From assembly GCA_964247055.1 (NCBI GenBank), contig OZ176054.1, positions 1,550,001-1,614,000 on the forward strand: 64,000 nt of DNA, given 5' to 3'. The notes beneath the pieces were generated by a model. It saw only the letters and a program-made list of their open reading frames with translations. It did not search any database and was not told where the DNA came from. This stretch comes from Paragordius varius. Lineage: Eukaryota; Nematomorpha. This document shows, one piece after another, positions 23,102 to 37,092 of this stretch. Within the stretch, counting starts at the first letter, position 1, and the number at the start of each line of letters is the position of its first letter. Both the position numbers and the translations under genes were made by a program.

Positions 23102-25628
23102 AAAGTATAATTTCCAAAAAATATCATTATTTCGAGTGTTTCGGATAAAATTTAAATGTTAGATGTTCAGATCATAGTTAAATTTTCATATATACCATAA
23201 AGAATTAATTTAATTCTTTAGCTACAACTTTTGTGGAACTTCTTAGCTTCCATTATACAATTTGATAATTATTGAGTAGGTCTATTTTTTATAAAATATG
23301 TATATATGAACTAAAGAACGAATAAAATTTAACATTTTTCTTTTGACATTTGCTTGTTTCCGACACACTAATAAAATAAATACTACAGGCTAATGATACC
23401 CTTCTTGTGGCATATCTCATGCTGATGGGGGACATTTATGCTATTTTATACTAGCTTTTTTGAAGGATGACCAAATGTCATATTGTATGTATTCATAATT
23501 AACCTAACTGAGAGTGTCGTATAATTAATGTTCATATTTTTATACAAAAATTACAGCAAAAAGCTTTATGACATATGCCATCCATGCATTTCCTGTTCTC
23601 TTCTGACATTCGGATTTTTTTATTAAAGGATTACTCATCTATTGCAAAATCTCCTTTTCTTTTTACATAGGCAAGTTGATAAAAATTTTATTGTCAAGAT
23701 TTTGATATTTATTTTGAAAAGATAGATATCGGGACACAAAGGTTAATAAAATATGCAATTATGGTAATTTTACATCACATAATGTAGCCTTAGTTATAGG
23801 TACATATAATAACTTGGTAAGTATGATTGGCTAATTCATTGAATGATATAAAGACCTATTTTTAACGATAGAGTAAATTGCTATTGTTGTGTATCAAGGT
23901 CCTGTAATTGATGGAATACAACAAAAATTATGGGTGAACAAGTGAATGTTCAAAATATTTTTAGGCATTTTAATTTTTCTCTAATGAGCAAATAAAAATA
24001 ATACACATTATGGAATTAATATCAAACCCCCTTGAAAAAATTGTTGAATATTTAAATTTCTACTATAATTGTTAATATTGATTTGTTGTTACTTAGTCAA
24101 TAATTATGCAAAAAATGAAAATTTGTCGTTTAATGTTAGTGTTTTAGAGATAGTTGACAAAAATAAGCATATTATATAGCAAAGCATTCATGTATGGTGA
24201 TGGTCTTACTTGCGAATTAGCGTGTTATGTAATGACAAGTTTTTAATTAAAAAATGTCAGTAACATAAAAATAAGATTTGCTCAGCTTTTACACATTCAA
24301 GCATACCACCACCATTTATCGCTATATATTTATAACAAGATTTATTGGATTCACACATTTTACTATCAATATTGTGTTTGTCTTCATGAGAAAACACTTC
24401 AAAAAAACTTGTTTGCCAATTAAATTTCCAAAAAAATTATTTAATCGAAAGTTTTATATTTTTATAATATCATAAAACATACGCATGTATGAACTGGAAT
24501 AATATAGAACTTTGTTGTCAATTTGTTTTTAAAAGGATATGTAGGCATTTTAAGTGAAATGGCAAATCTGTTTACCAGACAACCCAAAATAAAATTGGAT
24601 AAAATAAATCTTTTAATGGATATTTTTATTATCTCTTAAAAGCATGTAAACAGGTTTTCGGTATTTTCCTCAAGATGAAACCCTTGCATTATATTACGAT
24701 TGCACTTTAAGATAATTAATGGTTTAAATGGAGCAAGCAACTTATCTTGGCTATTTTTTAATTCTTAAATTTGCCTGAAAACAAATAATCCCACTCCTTT
24801 TTAAACAAATAAAATTTTTAATCTTTAAATCCCAAATAAGTGAATATTTTTTGGGTTTCTGTGTAAAAATTTCCGATTTTTTATATTATTTTAATACAGA
24901 GATAATCTAAAGTTATTAAATATATGGTCATAACAAACGTATATATTATATATATATTTAATTAAACTTATTAATTTAGATTAAAATTATCTTGTTTTTG
25001 GTAATATTTTTCACCATTTTAATTTATTAGTTAATTTTTTTTCAAGGTGTTACACACACACACATTTAAAAATTCCCACAAGCAAAATAACTATGTAACG
25101 AAAATGGGAAACACCGTTTTTTTCCTTTGTTAAGAATAAGGAGGATGTTTTCTGTTCTTTCAGCTACTAATTATGCTAATTAATCTTATAATAAAATCGG
25201 TGTGTAAAAAGCAACATACAAACATAAAAATATTTTTTCCTATGGTGAAATTCATTTTCATTTTAGATAATTAAAAAGCATGCATGGTATATTCATTCCA
25301 AAAAAATTTGCTAAAGTGCAAAAATTTAATTTAATACATAGTAAAGAATTCTTACAGTTTTTTAAGGAGTTTTTGTCATCCCAAAGATGACATTTTGATA
25401 ATTTTACCTGTTGTTTTTTAACTTTAACCTTAAGTCTAGTTTAGTTAAATGAAAAGGAAGTTTTTAGTTTATTTTTTGGTGCATGAGAGGTGGGATGGAC
25501 CACTTATTATCATATATCTGTTAGTTGGCAGCATAAAGATTTATTATACTTATCCATTCATTCTATATAATAATTTATTTATAGCGTTTTCTAGTATTAC
25601 TGTCCTCCTTACACATACCTTACCTTAA

Positions 25629-25631
<3 letters not shown>

Positions 25632-25664
<33 letters not shown>
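25632..25664. repeat. (GT)n microsatellite
   Basis: About 16 GT units. Confidence 0.95.
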
Positions 25665-25668
<4 letters not shown>

Positions 25669-26946
25669 AATTTTAATTAAATACTTTCTGTACTCTATAT
25701 ACAACTCTCTCTTTTCTAATTAAATAATTGTGGATGTGTATGTTATTTAATTTTGTTAACCAAAATAACGTTTTGTTTTTTTTCTAAAAAAGTTAATTAA
25801 ATATGGGAACTGAAATCTAACGCATATCGCTTAACACTATAACGAGATTTGAAATCAACTAACTCCTTTTTGAAATCTATCGGTATACTTTGGAAGAGTG
25901 TGTACAGCAGTTTAAATTTAATAATGATCAAATAATGATGTTCGTTTTCTAGAGATTTAGTCACTTTGTTATAAATAAGGTTATTAACTGTTTTTTTGGA
26001 ATATTATAAGAACCATCTTTCTACTTCACCTTTTTGGTCAAGATTTTTGCGTTACGCTAAATAAGGTACGAAAGTCCATTAAGATATTTCATTACGGATA
26101 CACTCACATACCATAACTAATAAATTATTTTTTTGTTTTCCCCCTGTATTGTATATATATATATATATATATATATTATTATTATATACATAACAGTAAT
26201 AGAAATAATCTTCATCTTCTATTTTTACTTTTTTAAAATCAATACAGTCTCTCACTCTAACATATATATATATATATTCTGTTTTCCATAAGAATTTTAT
26301 TTTTTGACTCAATACAATATATACATACCTTACTTAAAAGATTATAATTATCTTTATAATTGTATGAATTAGGAACACGAGATGTACCCAATTATCTCCA
26401 TATTGTGTTTCACATTCGTCGTTATAATTATAAATTTTATTTTTATAGATGAACTTTAAAGCAAAACATCTTTAAAAATATATGCATTATTTTTTATATT
26501 ACCGATTCCTAGAAATTCTTAGCTATCAGGTTTTACCATTGTCATATACAACAAAAATTTAGGCCTTTTTTACTTTATTCTTCCTAGTTTTTCAAGGTCT
26601 TTAATTATTAACCAAAAATGGACCACATTGTTTATACTTTTTCATTGTTTTAAAAAATTTAGGACCTGACTGATTGATTAAATTTGTGATGGCTTTCAAA
26701 GTTTTTTATATTAAAGCACCAAATTTTTCGAGATAAAGAAATAAATATGTCAAGCAAAAAGTTTGGATGAAATTTGCATATATTAATCTAAATCATTTTT
26801 TATGTGTATTGGCATATAAAATGCTATACACATAAGAATTTTTTTGTATCATGTTTGGTTACAATAGAATTTTTTTTTCATTTTATAATTTTTTAGATAA
26901 TGCTTGTATCAAATAATTCCTCCTAAACTTTCTCTTACTGTTAATT

Positions 26947-29505
26947 ATGACAACTACACTTGTTTGGAGTAATGTGCCATCAGCTGGTATATTACCTTTG
27001 GAAACTAAATCGATTTCCAACACACTGCTAAATACTCCCGCACCTGGTATCATTGAACCGGTGGACCTAACTAGCAATATATACGTTAAGATTGGATTTT
27101 CCCTTATTTATCTCATTATTTTTGTGGTTGCCGTGGTAGGGAACTCCCTAGTACTCTTCATAGTTTCCCGGAATTCATCGATGCAAACGCCCACAAATCT
27201 TTTTATCGCCAATCTCGCCGTTTCAGATCTCATGCTCAGTTTTCTATCCGTTCCATTTACGCCCATATCATCATTCTTGGGTTCTTGGGTTTTCGGCAAG
27301 ATTATGTGCCACATTGTCCCAATGGTACAGGGTTGTGGAGTCTACATCTCCACCCTAACACTTTCTGCCATTGCGTTGGATCGGTACGAGGTTATGTTTA
27401 AACCATTTGCTCCAAAGAAAACTAAGACACGCTGTTTCTACATCATACTTGGTATTTGGACCATGAGTTTGACCGTCGTGGCTCCTTATGCCGTATTCAT
27501 GGAGCACACAAGGGATCCTGATAACCCCAAGGCTTGGTATTGCAATGAAAATTGGCCACCTCGATTTGATAAGTTTTACTCGTACGCTTTTTTGGTCCTT
27601 CAATATTTTTTACCGCTGTGCGTTATAGCTTATTGTTATATCCGTGTATCGGCCAAAATAACTGAACGTGTCGAGTCGAAATCACGGGGACTCCTGACAA
27701 ATCTCAAACGAGAAAGGGAGGAACTAAAACGCAAGGATAGAACGAATCGTATGTTAATATCTATGGTGGCCGTTTTTGCCTTTTGCTGGTTACCCCTTAA
27801 TCTTATTCACGTTATAAAAGATGTTTATACCAAAATACTAAATTGGCCATACTTTATCGTCATCTTTTTTACGTGTCACACCATAGCTATGAGTTCAATA
27901 TGTTATAATCCGCTCATTTATGCTTGGATGAATGATAACTTCCGCAAAGAATTTAAGGCAGTCTTGCCATGTTTTAGGAACCATCGTGCGAACGGGAGTT
28001 CGGCCACCCTACCCATAACCAATGAAAAGCGAAAAGCCACAAAACTAACTAAGAGTAAAACTGTCATTGATCGCAACACAAAATTACCAGGGCAGCAGGA
28101 TAACCAGAGACAGAAATATCATATAACGTTTTACGATACTATACATAAGAAAAAATTATCGATACCCATATTGACTAAAAAGGCGGAAAGTATCAGGTCA
28201 TCCTCTACAAAATACACAGCAATTCGATCAGAAAAACTTGTCAAAGATAAATTATCAGAGCACAAGGCAGCGAATGCGTGTCAAACCGTGAGTGACCAAA
28301 CAACATTTATAAAATTCGACGGTATAAACTTAGATGTTTCCAATCGTACGGCCATTAACCATAAACAATTAACAAGTATTTTTTTGTTTATTATTAAGTT
28401 TATAATAAAATTAGGAATTTATCAAATCTTTGTTAAGGGCATTTCAGGCCAATATAAATTTTTCTTTTTTTAAAAAATATTATTGACAAGCATATTTGAC
28501 TAGTTTTTGATACGTTAATAATTATGACATTGAAGGACTCTGAATATATTTTTTTTGAAAACTTATCTATATTCATAAAATTAACTTTCCAAATCTTTCT
28601 ACTTATTCTACATTAATTGTAACTTAACTATCTTAATGTTTATCATATCTATTATGTCTTTATTTGAATAGGTAGCACTTTCTGTGAATATCAATTTTTG
28701 ATAAAAGTAATAATAATTTAATATATATATTTTAAAGATGAAGAGTTTATGTCAGGAGTTATTGTGATGATGATAATAAAATTTGTAATAAAAATCTTTA
28801 CGACACTGAATAATAAAATTTTACTAATTTGGGATTATTAAATTAAATTCTACGAGAGTTTTTTGAGAATAATATGAAACGATGATAAATGTATATAAAA
28901 TATATTTATTAACATTTTTATTATATTATATCTAATATGATTAACTTAGTTCGACAATTTAAGTATGTATCAAGTGAAATTTGGTATTCATATTATAACC
29001 ATATGTGCTATTGACTTTATTTTTGAAATCTAACGCTTAATATGTAAATAAAAATATTTCTTCAAGTCTTTGCCTTTTAATAAGTGTCGCTGGTCTCAGT
29101 GAACTTTTTGAAAAAGGGTTTCGGTTCTTTTATTTTTTGGGTAGTTTTGTTTTATCTTCCAGTTTGCATATAAACCACAAAAAATACGCTTACTATAAGC
29201 CACACGAGTTTCTCTGCTTTTCTATGCTATGAAAATGTATAATTGATTAATAAAATAGAAAACAGTGTTAATATATAACTGTATTAAAAACAGTTACAAT
29301 TGTTTTTTGGGCATTGTTTTTAGTTATAAAACGGCATTTTTTTGTAAAACTTGTGTTTGTTCTGTCTGTAACAATTTCAGCAAAAACAATATTACCTTTC
29401 TTTAACCTCAGTCTTTTTCCTTTGACGAAAACGAAACTAAAAATTTTAAACATAGATTAATCTATAATAACTCTACTTTTATTAGTAAATAATGTTTAAA
29501 TATTA

Positions 29506-29537
<32 letters not shown>

Positions 29538-32500
29538 TTAATTTGTATAAACGGTTGTTTATCAAGTTAATTTATTTGTTAAAATGTAATAATATTATTA
29601 AAATATAAACAAAAATCACCATTTCCTACATTTTATAATTTTGTACCTTTAGTTTTCGAAATTCAAATTTAGCAAAAAGGAATCGCTAACATTTACCATT
29701 CTTAATCAAAATAATATTTTATAATCTCAGTTTAATGTCAAAACTTGCGATATAAACCAAATTTTATCTGATAATTTTGTTTCGTTTATTTGTTATTACT
29801 CCATTTATAAGGAGTCTTTTATTTTATCCCTCAAAACAACCCCTTCATATATATAAGATAAATTATCTTGTTTTGGTTTTATACATAAAATACTTTGTGA
29901 TATTTACAGGCAATAAACCTATAAATGTCAACTTAGATCAGGGGTGTCCAACATGCGGGCCGCCAAAATTTTGAAAATCCATAATTTGTGCTCAAAACAC
30001 CTTTGACATTTCTTAAACAAAATTTCAGAATAGATCTATCCGATTGACAGCGAGCTTGAGAAAGTTGTTATACCATGTTTGGATTTCATAGTTTATGTTT
30101 GGAATATAATATAAATATATATATATATTTATGCCCATATATTGGATACCCCTCTTAAGCATATTTTAATCCTATCCAAAGTTGATATTCTCTTCTTTTA
30201 TTAATAAAATAATTAATTAATTATATATAATTCCTCTCTAAACACAATGGATTACCTAATTATTATACAATAACTATGCAATTTACAAAAATTGATTTAT
30301 TTCATATTTATGATGGTGGTGATAAGCCAATAATTTTGATTTATGGATATATCATACATTATTATTGTAGAACGAGGGAGGGAGGGACGGACCAACCATA
30401 TCCACATATATGGGATGGTGATAAGGTTGTCATCTAAAAACTAATTTATATCGCTGTACAGCTAGTTCTGTTTTTATTTCATAGGTATTAGCAAATGTTA
30501 GTTAGACTGCAATTTGTTTAAGGTTTACTAAAGATTTTGGCAGTATTTTTACTTTAATTTCTCTTTCCTATGAATAATTTATGCATGAAAAGGTGTGAAA
30601 AGCATAAAGTATAATAAATAAATCTATTTATTTTGTAAATTTTTAGCATGAAAAAAAAATTAAATCCAATAATCCATATATATCACAACGTATCTAATAG
30701 AAATTTTTTCAACCTAATCTGGCAATTTTTGGATGTTACTGCTAATGACAAAAATTAACATTACTGTATCCTTTTCATAAAACATCGATTTAAAAGTTTT
30801 TTGAAATAGTTTCTATAGCAATAAAAATTTATTATAACACAAGAATGCCTAAAATTGGTGGTCCCAAAAAATTTTTAGTTTTGGTGCTTAGAAGAGTATT
30901 TTTAGATATTTAAACCATATTTAGCCATTATAAGGTTATTGTGAGCCATACAGGGGGTAAAAATTAAGAATTTTGCTCATGAAATTTGTGAGGCATCAAA
31001 TATGCAAAAACAAAGGATATTTTTAAAGACACAACGATATTTCATAATTGGTTAAAAAAGATTTTTTACATATGATGATATAAAAAATTAATTTTTTCTT
31101 AGCCCCACAGGGATTTGTTATTAATATTAAAAAATTTTAAGAACAAATTGAAAAGCATGATTCAAATTGCCGAATTGATGATGTAATGTGGCGCCAGATT
31201 TTCCAACAATACTATATAATGGGTTAAAAAAACTTTCGACTGTTTAAAGTATAAACTTCCACTTTCACTTAATTTTAATAATATATGAAATTTAATAGCC
31301 ATTTTAACAGAGATTGCATCTTTTTAGCGAATAGAAATTTATGTGTCGCATCAATTTTAATATAAAGATATATGTCTAATAAATTTGATTTAAAGTTGTC
31401 TAATAAAATTTTGACACTTATACTATTAAATAATCTAATATAAAAAACTATTCAATTGAGAGCAGGTATTCAACAATATAGTTTAAATATCATATAAGGG
31501 TTGATTAGGTGATATATTGTAATATATTTAATAATTTACTTCTTTGACCCCTATATATGTTTCGTAAAAAAATAAAATCCATAAAAATATTCCTAAAAAA
31601 TATTTTAACAAGGTTTGGTTATCATTCATCACCACAAAAATAATAGAGTCAGTGTGAATCTCTTTTTATCTAATAAATAAAAAAAATAATATACTTTTCA
31701 AAAAATGGCTTGAGTGGTATTCTTTAGTTAGATATATATGATTAAATTTTAAATTTATTTTTTAACTGTTATAACTAGAAATGTTTTTGAGCCTAATAAT
31801 ATTTTGTGAAAGGGGAATAGACTCTACTTGATCTTTGGCATCATATGAATTTTTTTTATCAACCATGTTTCATTTAAAGATTTATTATATACATATGCCT
31901 TTGAAAAATATTAAATTTATAGTTGAAAAAGGATACTAAGGATGTTGGCCTCATTTAAGAGACCAATGTATTAAGACATTACAATACAATGTTTTTTGGC
32001 AAAAATAAATTAATTTAAAAGAATATTGTGTTTGTGTGATACATGGACTAGCTATATTAAGATCAAAGAAAAATATTTCTAGTATTATTCAATTCAATTA
32101 AATTTTACAAACTTGAGTTAATCTAATTAAATGGTTGTGTTACATGAAATACTACTTGATATGTTTAGTGATAGTTTCAAAAATTTAATCAATTTTAGCG
32201 GTAAAAACTTTGTTCAATCTTCAATTACAACTTAAAACGTTTACGATAATAAAAATTTTAAGTTTGTATTTTTTATAATACAATATAGCAGCTGATAGCA
32301 TCAATGAGAAAAACACAAAAAATGTTTTAAGTTTTACAAGCTCTCCTCAAACTTCTGATTTTCAACGTATACCTCTATTAAATAATGATGCATTTGTACC
32401 CTCAAACGAAAATTCGTCGTTTACATTTATTCCAGAACAATATCAAAAAAGTAAACTTCAATCGCCAACAAAAGAGATAACTAATGAAGTTGAAACAAAT

Positions 32501-32635
32501 TTTTTTGAATCGCCAACAGAACTGGGTAACCTAACCCAAAGCCAAAGTCTTGATGAACAATATATTTTACCTGGAAACGCTAATCGGCTCCATCATAATC
32601 AAGTACATTACACGGGATATGAGATTGTTCTTTAA
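26947..32635 (+). CDS. Rhodopsin-class neuropeptide GPCR, NPY/NPF/short-NPF receptor type
   Basis: Exon 1 runs 26947-28375 and the terminal exon is 32289-32635, giving about 591 aa. Seven membrane segments lie between residues 50 and 328. Class-A marks are GNSLVLF (N66), NLAVSD (D94), C121 and C199 for the extracellular disulfide, LDRYEVM at 144-150 (DRY), W171, FCWLP at 279-283 and NPLIYAW at 321-327. C342 after helix 8 could be lipidated. YCNENWP before TM5, KKxRTNRML-like text before TM6 and HTIAMSSICYNP are close to short-NPF/PrRP and NPF receptors; the ligand is a neuropeptide by inference. The first exon stays open past a donor at 28376 (A|GTATTT) into low-complexity sequence, so that extension to 28473 is probably intronic. 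Joining ACA-A to CA-GCT is in phase. The tail is Ser/Asn/Gln-rich and ends GYEIVL, a possible class II PDZ ligand. The upstream TTTTTTAG suggests a 5' UTR intron. Confidence 0.85.
28376..32288 (+). other. Intron of the receptor gene (inferred)
   Basis: It is bounded by GTATTT and CAATATAG. It holds a hAT-like MITE (29939-30154), (TA)n at 29503-29533 and otherwise featureless AT-rich sequence. No other coding segment was seen in it. Confidence 0.55.
29939..30154. mobile_element. Small MITE with CAGGGGTGTCCAA ends
   Basis: The left end is CAGGGGTGTCCAACATGCGGG and the right end is TTGGATACCCCTC, an imperfect inverted match. This terminal wording is typical of hAT-family elements. No clear 8-bp duplication is left. 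The interior is non-coding. Confidence 0.6.
32289..32635 (+). CDS. Start-less terminal exon of the receptor gene
   Basis: The exon starts after ACAATATAG with two bases, then 114 sense codons and TAA. The frame is open throughout, rich in Ser, Asn, Gln, Thr and Pro, and has no homopolymer coding, unlike the surrounding sequence. Segments include NVLSFTSSPQTSDFQRIPL, SSFTFIPEQYQKSKLQSP and a C terminus HYTGYEIVL. Its incoming phase fits the donor at 28375/28376. It is also listed within the receptor gene. If not part of that gene, it is the last exon of some other plus-strand gene. Confidence 0.7.
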
Positions 32636-32639
32636 TAAT

Positions 32640-33429
32640 GTTTTCTTTATTATCCAAATGTTCCTTCACACCACATTTCCATATTTTTACATACAGTGAT
32701 AAACCAAAAATAAATCATTAAATATATTATATTATTGTAACGAAATGTTGATAATATGTTAAAAGTCAGAAAATAATTGGTTGATCTTATCGTAGATTGG
32801 TCATATTTAATTACAGCGTACTTTAAAATATAATTCTTAATTTAATAGGAAAACTAAAATTATTCAGTTTAAGGTTTCAAAAAAACAGTTCCGATTTATT
32901 AATTGCGGAATATGATAAAATAATTACGAGGTAAAAATCAAAAATATTAATATTTCCATTAACCGCGGTTCTTAAAAGGTCAAACCTTTTTCTTTAAATT
33001 GTCGCAAAACACATATTGTTAATGCTAATCTTTTAAAAAATGGCAAATTAATGGTCAAAAAGTGTTTTTGTTATTCTCATATCCGAAAAAAATGGGAATC
33101 ATGTTGCATTCAAGAAAAATCAAGTCAAAAAACTGATAATTAGGTTTTTTTAATATATCATTTTTTATTATGCAAAATGGTTAAAGATTGAAACAAAAGT
33201 TAAACTACATATTGTAAAATATAAACTAAATTCATAAAGTAAAGCGTTTAAAATCCATATTCAGATTTTTAAAAAACAAAAAAATTATTCCATGAATTTT
33301 TAACTTAGATATGGGTATTTTTAAATTAGAAAATTTAACTAGTGCATATTTTGATAACACGTACAGTAATTAAACTTTTTTTATTTTATACATAAGAAAA
33401 ATCCGTTCGGTACCTTAGATAATAAAAAA

Positions 33430-33468
<39 letters not shown>

Positions 33469-33900
33469 CTCAATAAAATCATAAAAAGGGTTATTATTAT
33501 TTATCCATCTCACGCACCGATCAGGTTAATCACGTGTTTTAATGCAAAAATTAAGATAGTGAAAAAGCATGTGCTTAAATAGTTCATAAATAATTTTATT
33601 TTGAATCTGATCCTTGCATTTTAATACTTTAAAAATGGAGAATATTGACATACCAGTTTATAAAAAGTATTATTCCAATTCAGAACTGAAAATTTATGAC
33701 AAAAACTCTTAAAACAACAGCTGACCGCTTAAAATTAGTGTTTCCCCTATAGACAGCACGAAAGAAAGCGGGTGAACATTTAAAAATATTTGAATTATAA
33801 GGGCAAACATAAAGTGATATACCCGTCGTTACTATAAATTATGTGTTAAAACCCAAAACAACCATATAGTTCTTGATATGGTAATTAGTTTCATGTTGTT
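32640..33900. other. Gene-free stretch downstream of the receptor gene
   Basis: No exon recognised. It contains (TA)15 at 33431-33460. Confidence 0.5.
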
Positions 33901-33909
33901 GATCTTGTA

Positions 33910-34901
33910 TAGGGTTGTGATTTTGACTCCCTTTTTTGAAAAAGGGGTCAGATAGGTCATACCATATGTTATTGCCAATAATCAATAACTACATACATAA
34001 ATACTTGATTAAATTACATAAAAAAGATTTTTAAATGCATATATTTTTTTAAAGTTATACTTTCACCAATACTGATAATTTAAATTTCTACGATTGTCAT
34101 ATTATATTAAGATATTCTTTATTAATCAAATTTCCAGCAGCCTTCATGTTAACTATCGTTCACAATGGCATTAATTTTTAATCCAATATCTTTTATTATT
34201 GCCATTATGTTATAGATATTCGGCAGTCCACTATGATAAGATGTGTCGATAGACCTAATAAAAAATGATTTTTGGAATCCTTGGCCAATAATATTAATTA
34301 TTTCATTCCTACGAATATTGGTAAAGGATTTGACGGTTAATGAGATATTATTTTTACATATTCAATCAACTTCTATTATTAATCTTTATAGCATGAATCT
34401 AGTAATTCATTGGAAATCTCTCTCTATTTGGAATTAATTCGGTTTTAAACTATGAGTGAATCTCAGAAAATGTTTATTTTGAACTAAAAGTTGAGGATGT
34501 AAAAATAAATTTTGCTAAACGAATTTCTTCTTGAAAACAGAATTTTTAAGACTAAACTTAAGAAATACTTAGCTTGCTTTCTACCATCACCTTCTGTCAT
34601 ATAATTTATTTAATGAACTTCTTTTAGATGTTTCTTCATTCGATTTTTATTTTATAGTGTAATTGCATTTCTTGCGTGTAACTTGATTGATCGAAAAATT
34701 TCCACAAGATTTCATTATGATTTAAGAAGTAAAGAAAAAATGTGTATCATATGATATTTAAAGCAATATAATACATATATAAACAATATAAGGTTTTGTT
34801 TTCCTAAAAATTGTAAAATTAAAAAAATTGACCTAGGTCATTTTTTTTCGTGGTCGTGACATGGTCATGACCTAGGTCATTGACTAATGGGCACAACCCT
34901 A
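33910..34901. mobile_element. hAT-type non-autonomous element, copy 3 (992 bp)
   Basis: The left end is TAGGGTTGTG and the right end GCACAACCCTA, true inverted repeats. It is flanked by ATCTTGTA (33902-33909) and ATCTTTTA (34902-34909), an 8-bp duplication with one mismatch. Subterminal GTCGTGACATGGTCATGACC clusters match the copies at 7242 and 21419. No transposase was found. Confidence 0.85.
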
Positions 34902-35086
34902 ATCTTTTATTTTAGATTTTATTACCTAGTTATTATTCATTTAATTACGCCAGACTGCGCTAAAAGGGGATTGTTCGTTATCACTAAATAAAAAATTGTT
35001 TCATATAAAATTATAACTATATATTAGTTCTACGATTTAGTTGCAGCATAAATTTACGTATGTTTTTAATATAAACAAAAATTTCA

Positions 35087-35088
<2 letters not shown>

Positions 35089-35130
<42 letters not shown>
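35089..35130. repeat. (TA)n microsatellite
   Basis: About 21 TA units. Confidence 0.95.
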
Positions 35131-35132
<2 letters not shown>

Positions 35133-35848
35133 AGGTTGCAAATAAAATATCTATACAAAAATTTAGAGTTAGTGGTTTATATGTTGCCTTACCAAAAGAA
35201 TAAATAGTGTTTGTGTCACGCTTTCGAAACATATTGATAATAGTGAACTTCAAAAAATATATATATATTTTGAGTGTTACAAGTTCCAAACACCAACTTT
35301 GATGGACACTAATTTAATTTAAACCATTGATGTATTTTAAAAATGTAGCTTATAGTTAACTAATAATAAATATATTCTATTCAGTTGATGTGCATGAGAT
35401 AATGGTTAGAAATATATGATTTTTCAACTATTTCATTATAAATTTATTTTAATGAATTGTCAAAAAAAGTATAAAAATGATTTTATAAAAAACGGATATA
35501 CAAAAATTAGCGCAAAGTGTCAATATCATTCATTACATATTTTCCATGAGATCAAAATTAAAAAAATTATTATATAAAATTTGATTATAATGATTTGAAT
35601 CATATGGCTTAGTACATTTAAATACCCTGACAAGATTTATATTTTGGACCAGGTTTCATATGGCGGCAGTATTGATGATTTATTTTGCTTTGGGTTAGCG
35701 TATCGAAACAAGCCCAAACAGGCATTTGATAAAATTTGGTCTCTAAATTATATTAAAATTTGTAATTATTTATGTACCGAAACTACGATTGAGATATGAT
35801 TGTGCTTATCAGAATGTATGTAAAAATTTTAATAATTACACTGCTCAA

Positions 35849-36957
35849 CAAGGTTTTGCACCACCCCATTATTTTTGCATTTTCTGATACCTAATGGCAT
35901 GCATAGGCCAAAACAAAAAAGAAAATTGAGGCCACCAATAGGATTTTTCCAAAATTTAATTTTTATATTTGTATTTAATTCAAAAATAACAATCATTCCT
36001 CGTTATGTTTAAATATTCAAAAAGCAAGTCGATACAAGTAATTTTTCATGCATGGATAACAAATTCTAGGCATTAAATAAGATACTAAACAAGCTAAGAG
36101 CCAAAGTATTAAAAATCTAAAAGGGCTTAGTATAGTGTGATAGATCCGGGCGGCTGCACAAGCTCTGCATATCCCCAAGCGATCCAATTATGCCAGATGT
36201 GGCAAAGATAACAATAAGTAATCGTAAAGTCCGATAAGAGAGACTTGCAAGCAAAATCCAGGCAAATTGACATGTCAAATTAACCAATTTACAGAATAAA
36301 GTTAGATAAATACAATTAAATTGAATAAAAATTAGGTAACAAATGGTCCAACCCCATAACAGTAAATTCTACTAAAAGTGGCTACACAACATCCATCTGA
36401 AATTCAAAATACAAAACAACCAATAATTTTAAAAAAATAAGGTATATCCACTAGGTATAAATAAAGGATTTTTTATAAGAACCAACTCAAGAGAAAAAGT
36501 CTAATAAGTACTCGAAAGAACGAAAACTAACAAAAAAATATAGCCTATCTGAAAGCCGAAGGTTTAAACCATAGAATGCCTTTTTTAGTATTTTTTTAAA
36601 AAATTTTTATATGTGTTAAAAATTCACTTGAAAAAAAAGACTAAATTTTGACGTTTAAGTCCGTACTATTTTTTTCTCTCTGATATTTAAATGACATATT
36701 TATATTCAAAAGATAGAGTTAAAAACGCTTTATTAAATGATATTAAGTTTATAATATAATAACATTTTATTATAAAATTATATTTAATTTTCTCTCGATT
36801 TTCACTTGTTTTTGAAAAATTGAAAAATCTATAATATTTCAAAATTCTGATTGGCGGGATCAAAATTTTTTTCAAATTCGGTTTTAAAACACTGAAATTA
36901 GTCATAATTTAAAAAGTTTGAGTGGTGGTGCTTAAAAATGTCCAAATTTGTCGACTA
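35849..36957. mobile_element. Possible TIR element (CACT..TC.ACAA ends)
   Basis: The left end is CACTGCTCAACAAGGTTTTG followed by CACCACC. The right end in reverse is CACTAGTCGACAAATTTGGA, also followed by CACCACC. The similarity to the family C terminus (CACTAGTCAACAAATTTTGAC) suggests a related element. No target duplication and no protein were seen. Confidence 0.4.
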
Positions 36958-37092
36958 GTGTTATATATAATGTTTTGTGATTAAAACATTCCGTTTAGTA
37001 TTAAAATAAATGATCAAAATTCAAATAAGCTTATTGATTTCTTTCTTATTGATACTATTGTTTTATGCTATGTAGATTCAACAACTAATAAA

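Larger units (their letters stand above)
22080..26880. other. Mostly gene-free region upstream of the receptor gene
   Basis: It contains (GT)16 at 25632-25664 and (TA)n near 26153-26174 and 26262-26277. One short GC-richer open segment at 22992-23101 is listed separately. No recognisable transposon protein. Confidence 0.4.

Noticed and set aside
27108-27603. Minus-strand open frames over the receptor exon
   Set aside because: Shadows of the GPCR frame; no independent motif.
28376-28473. Last 32 codons of the single-frame receptor ORF
   Set aside because: Ile/Lys/Phe-rich read-through past a GTATTT donor; the exon at 32289 fits the phase better.
30360-30420. GAGGGAGGGAGGGACGG tract as a regulatory G-rich site
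   Set aside because: An isolated, short purine-rich tract inside an intron with nothing else to support a role.
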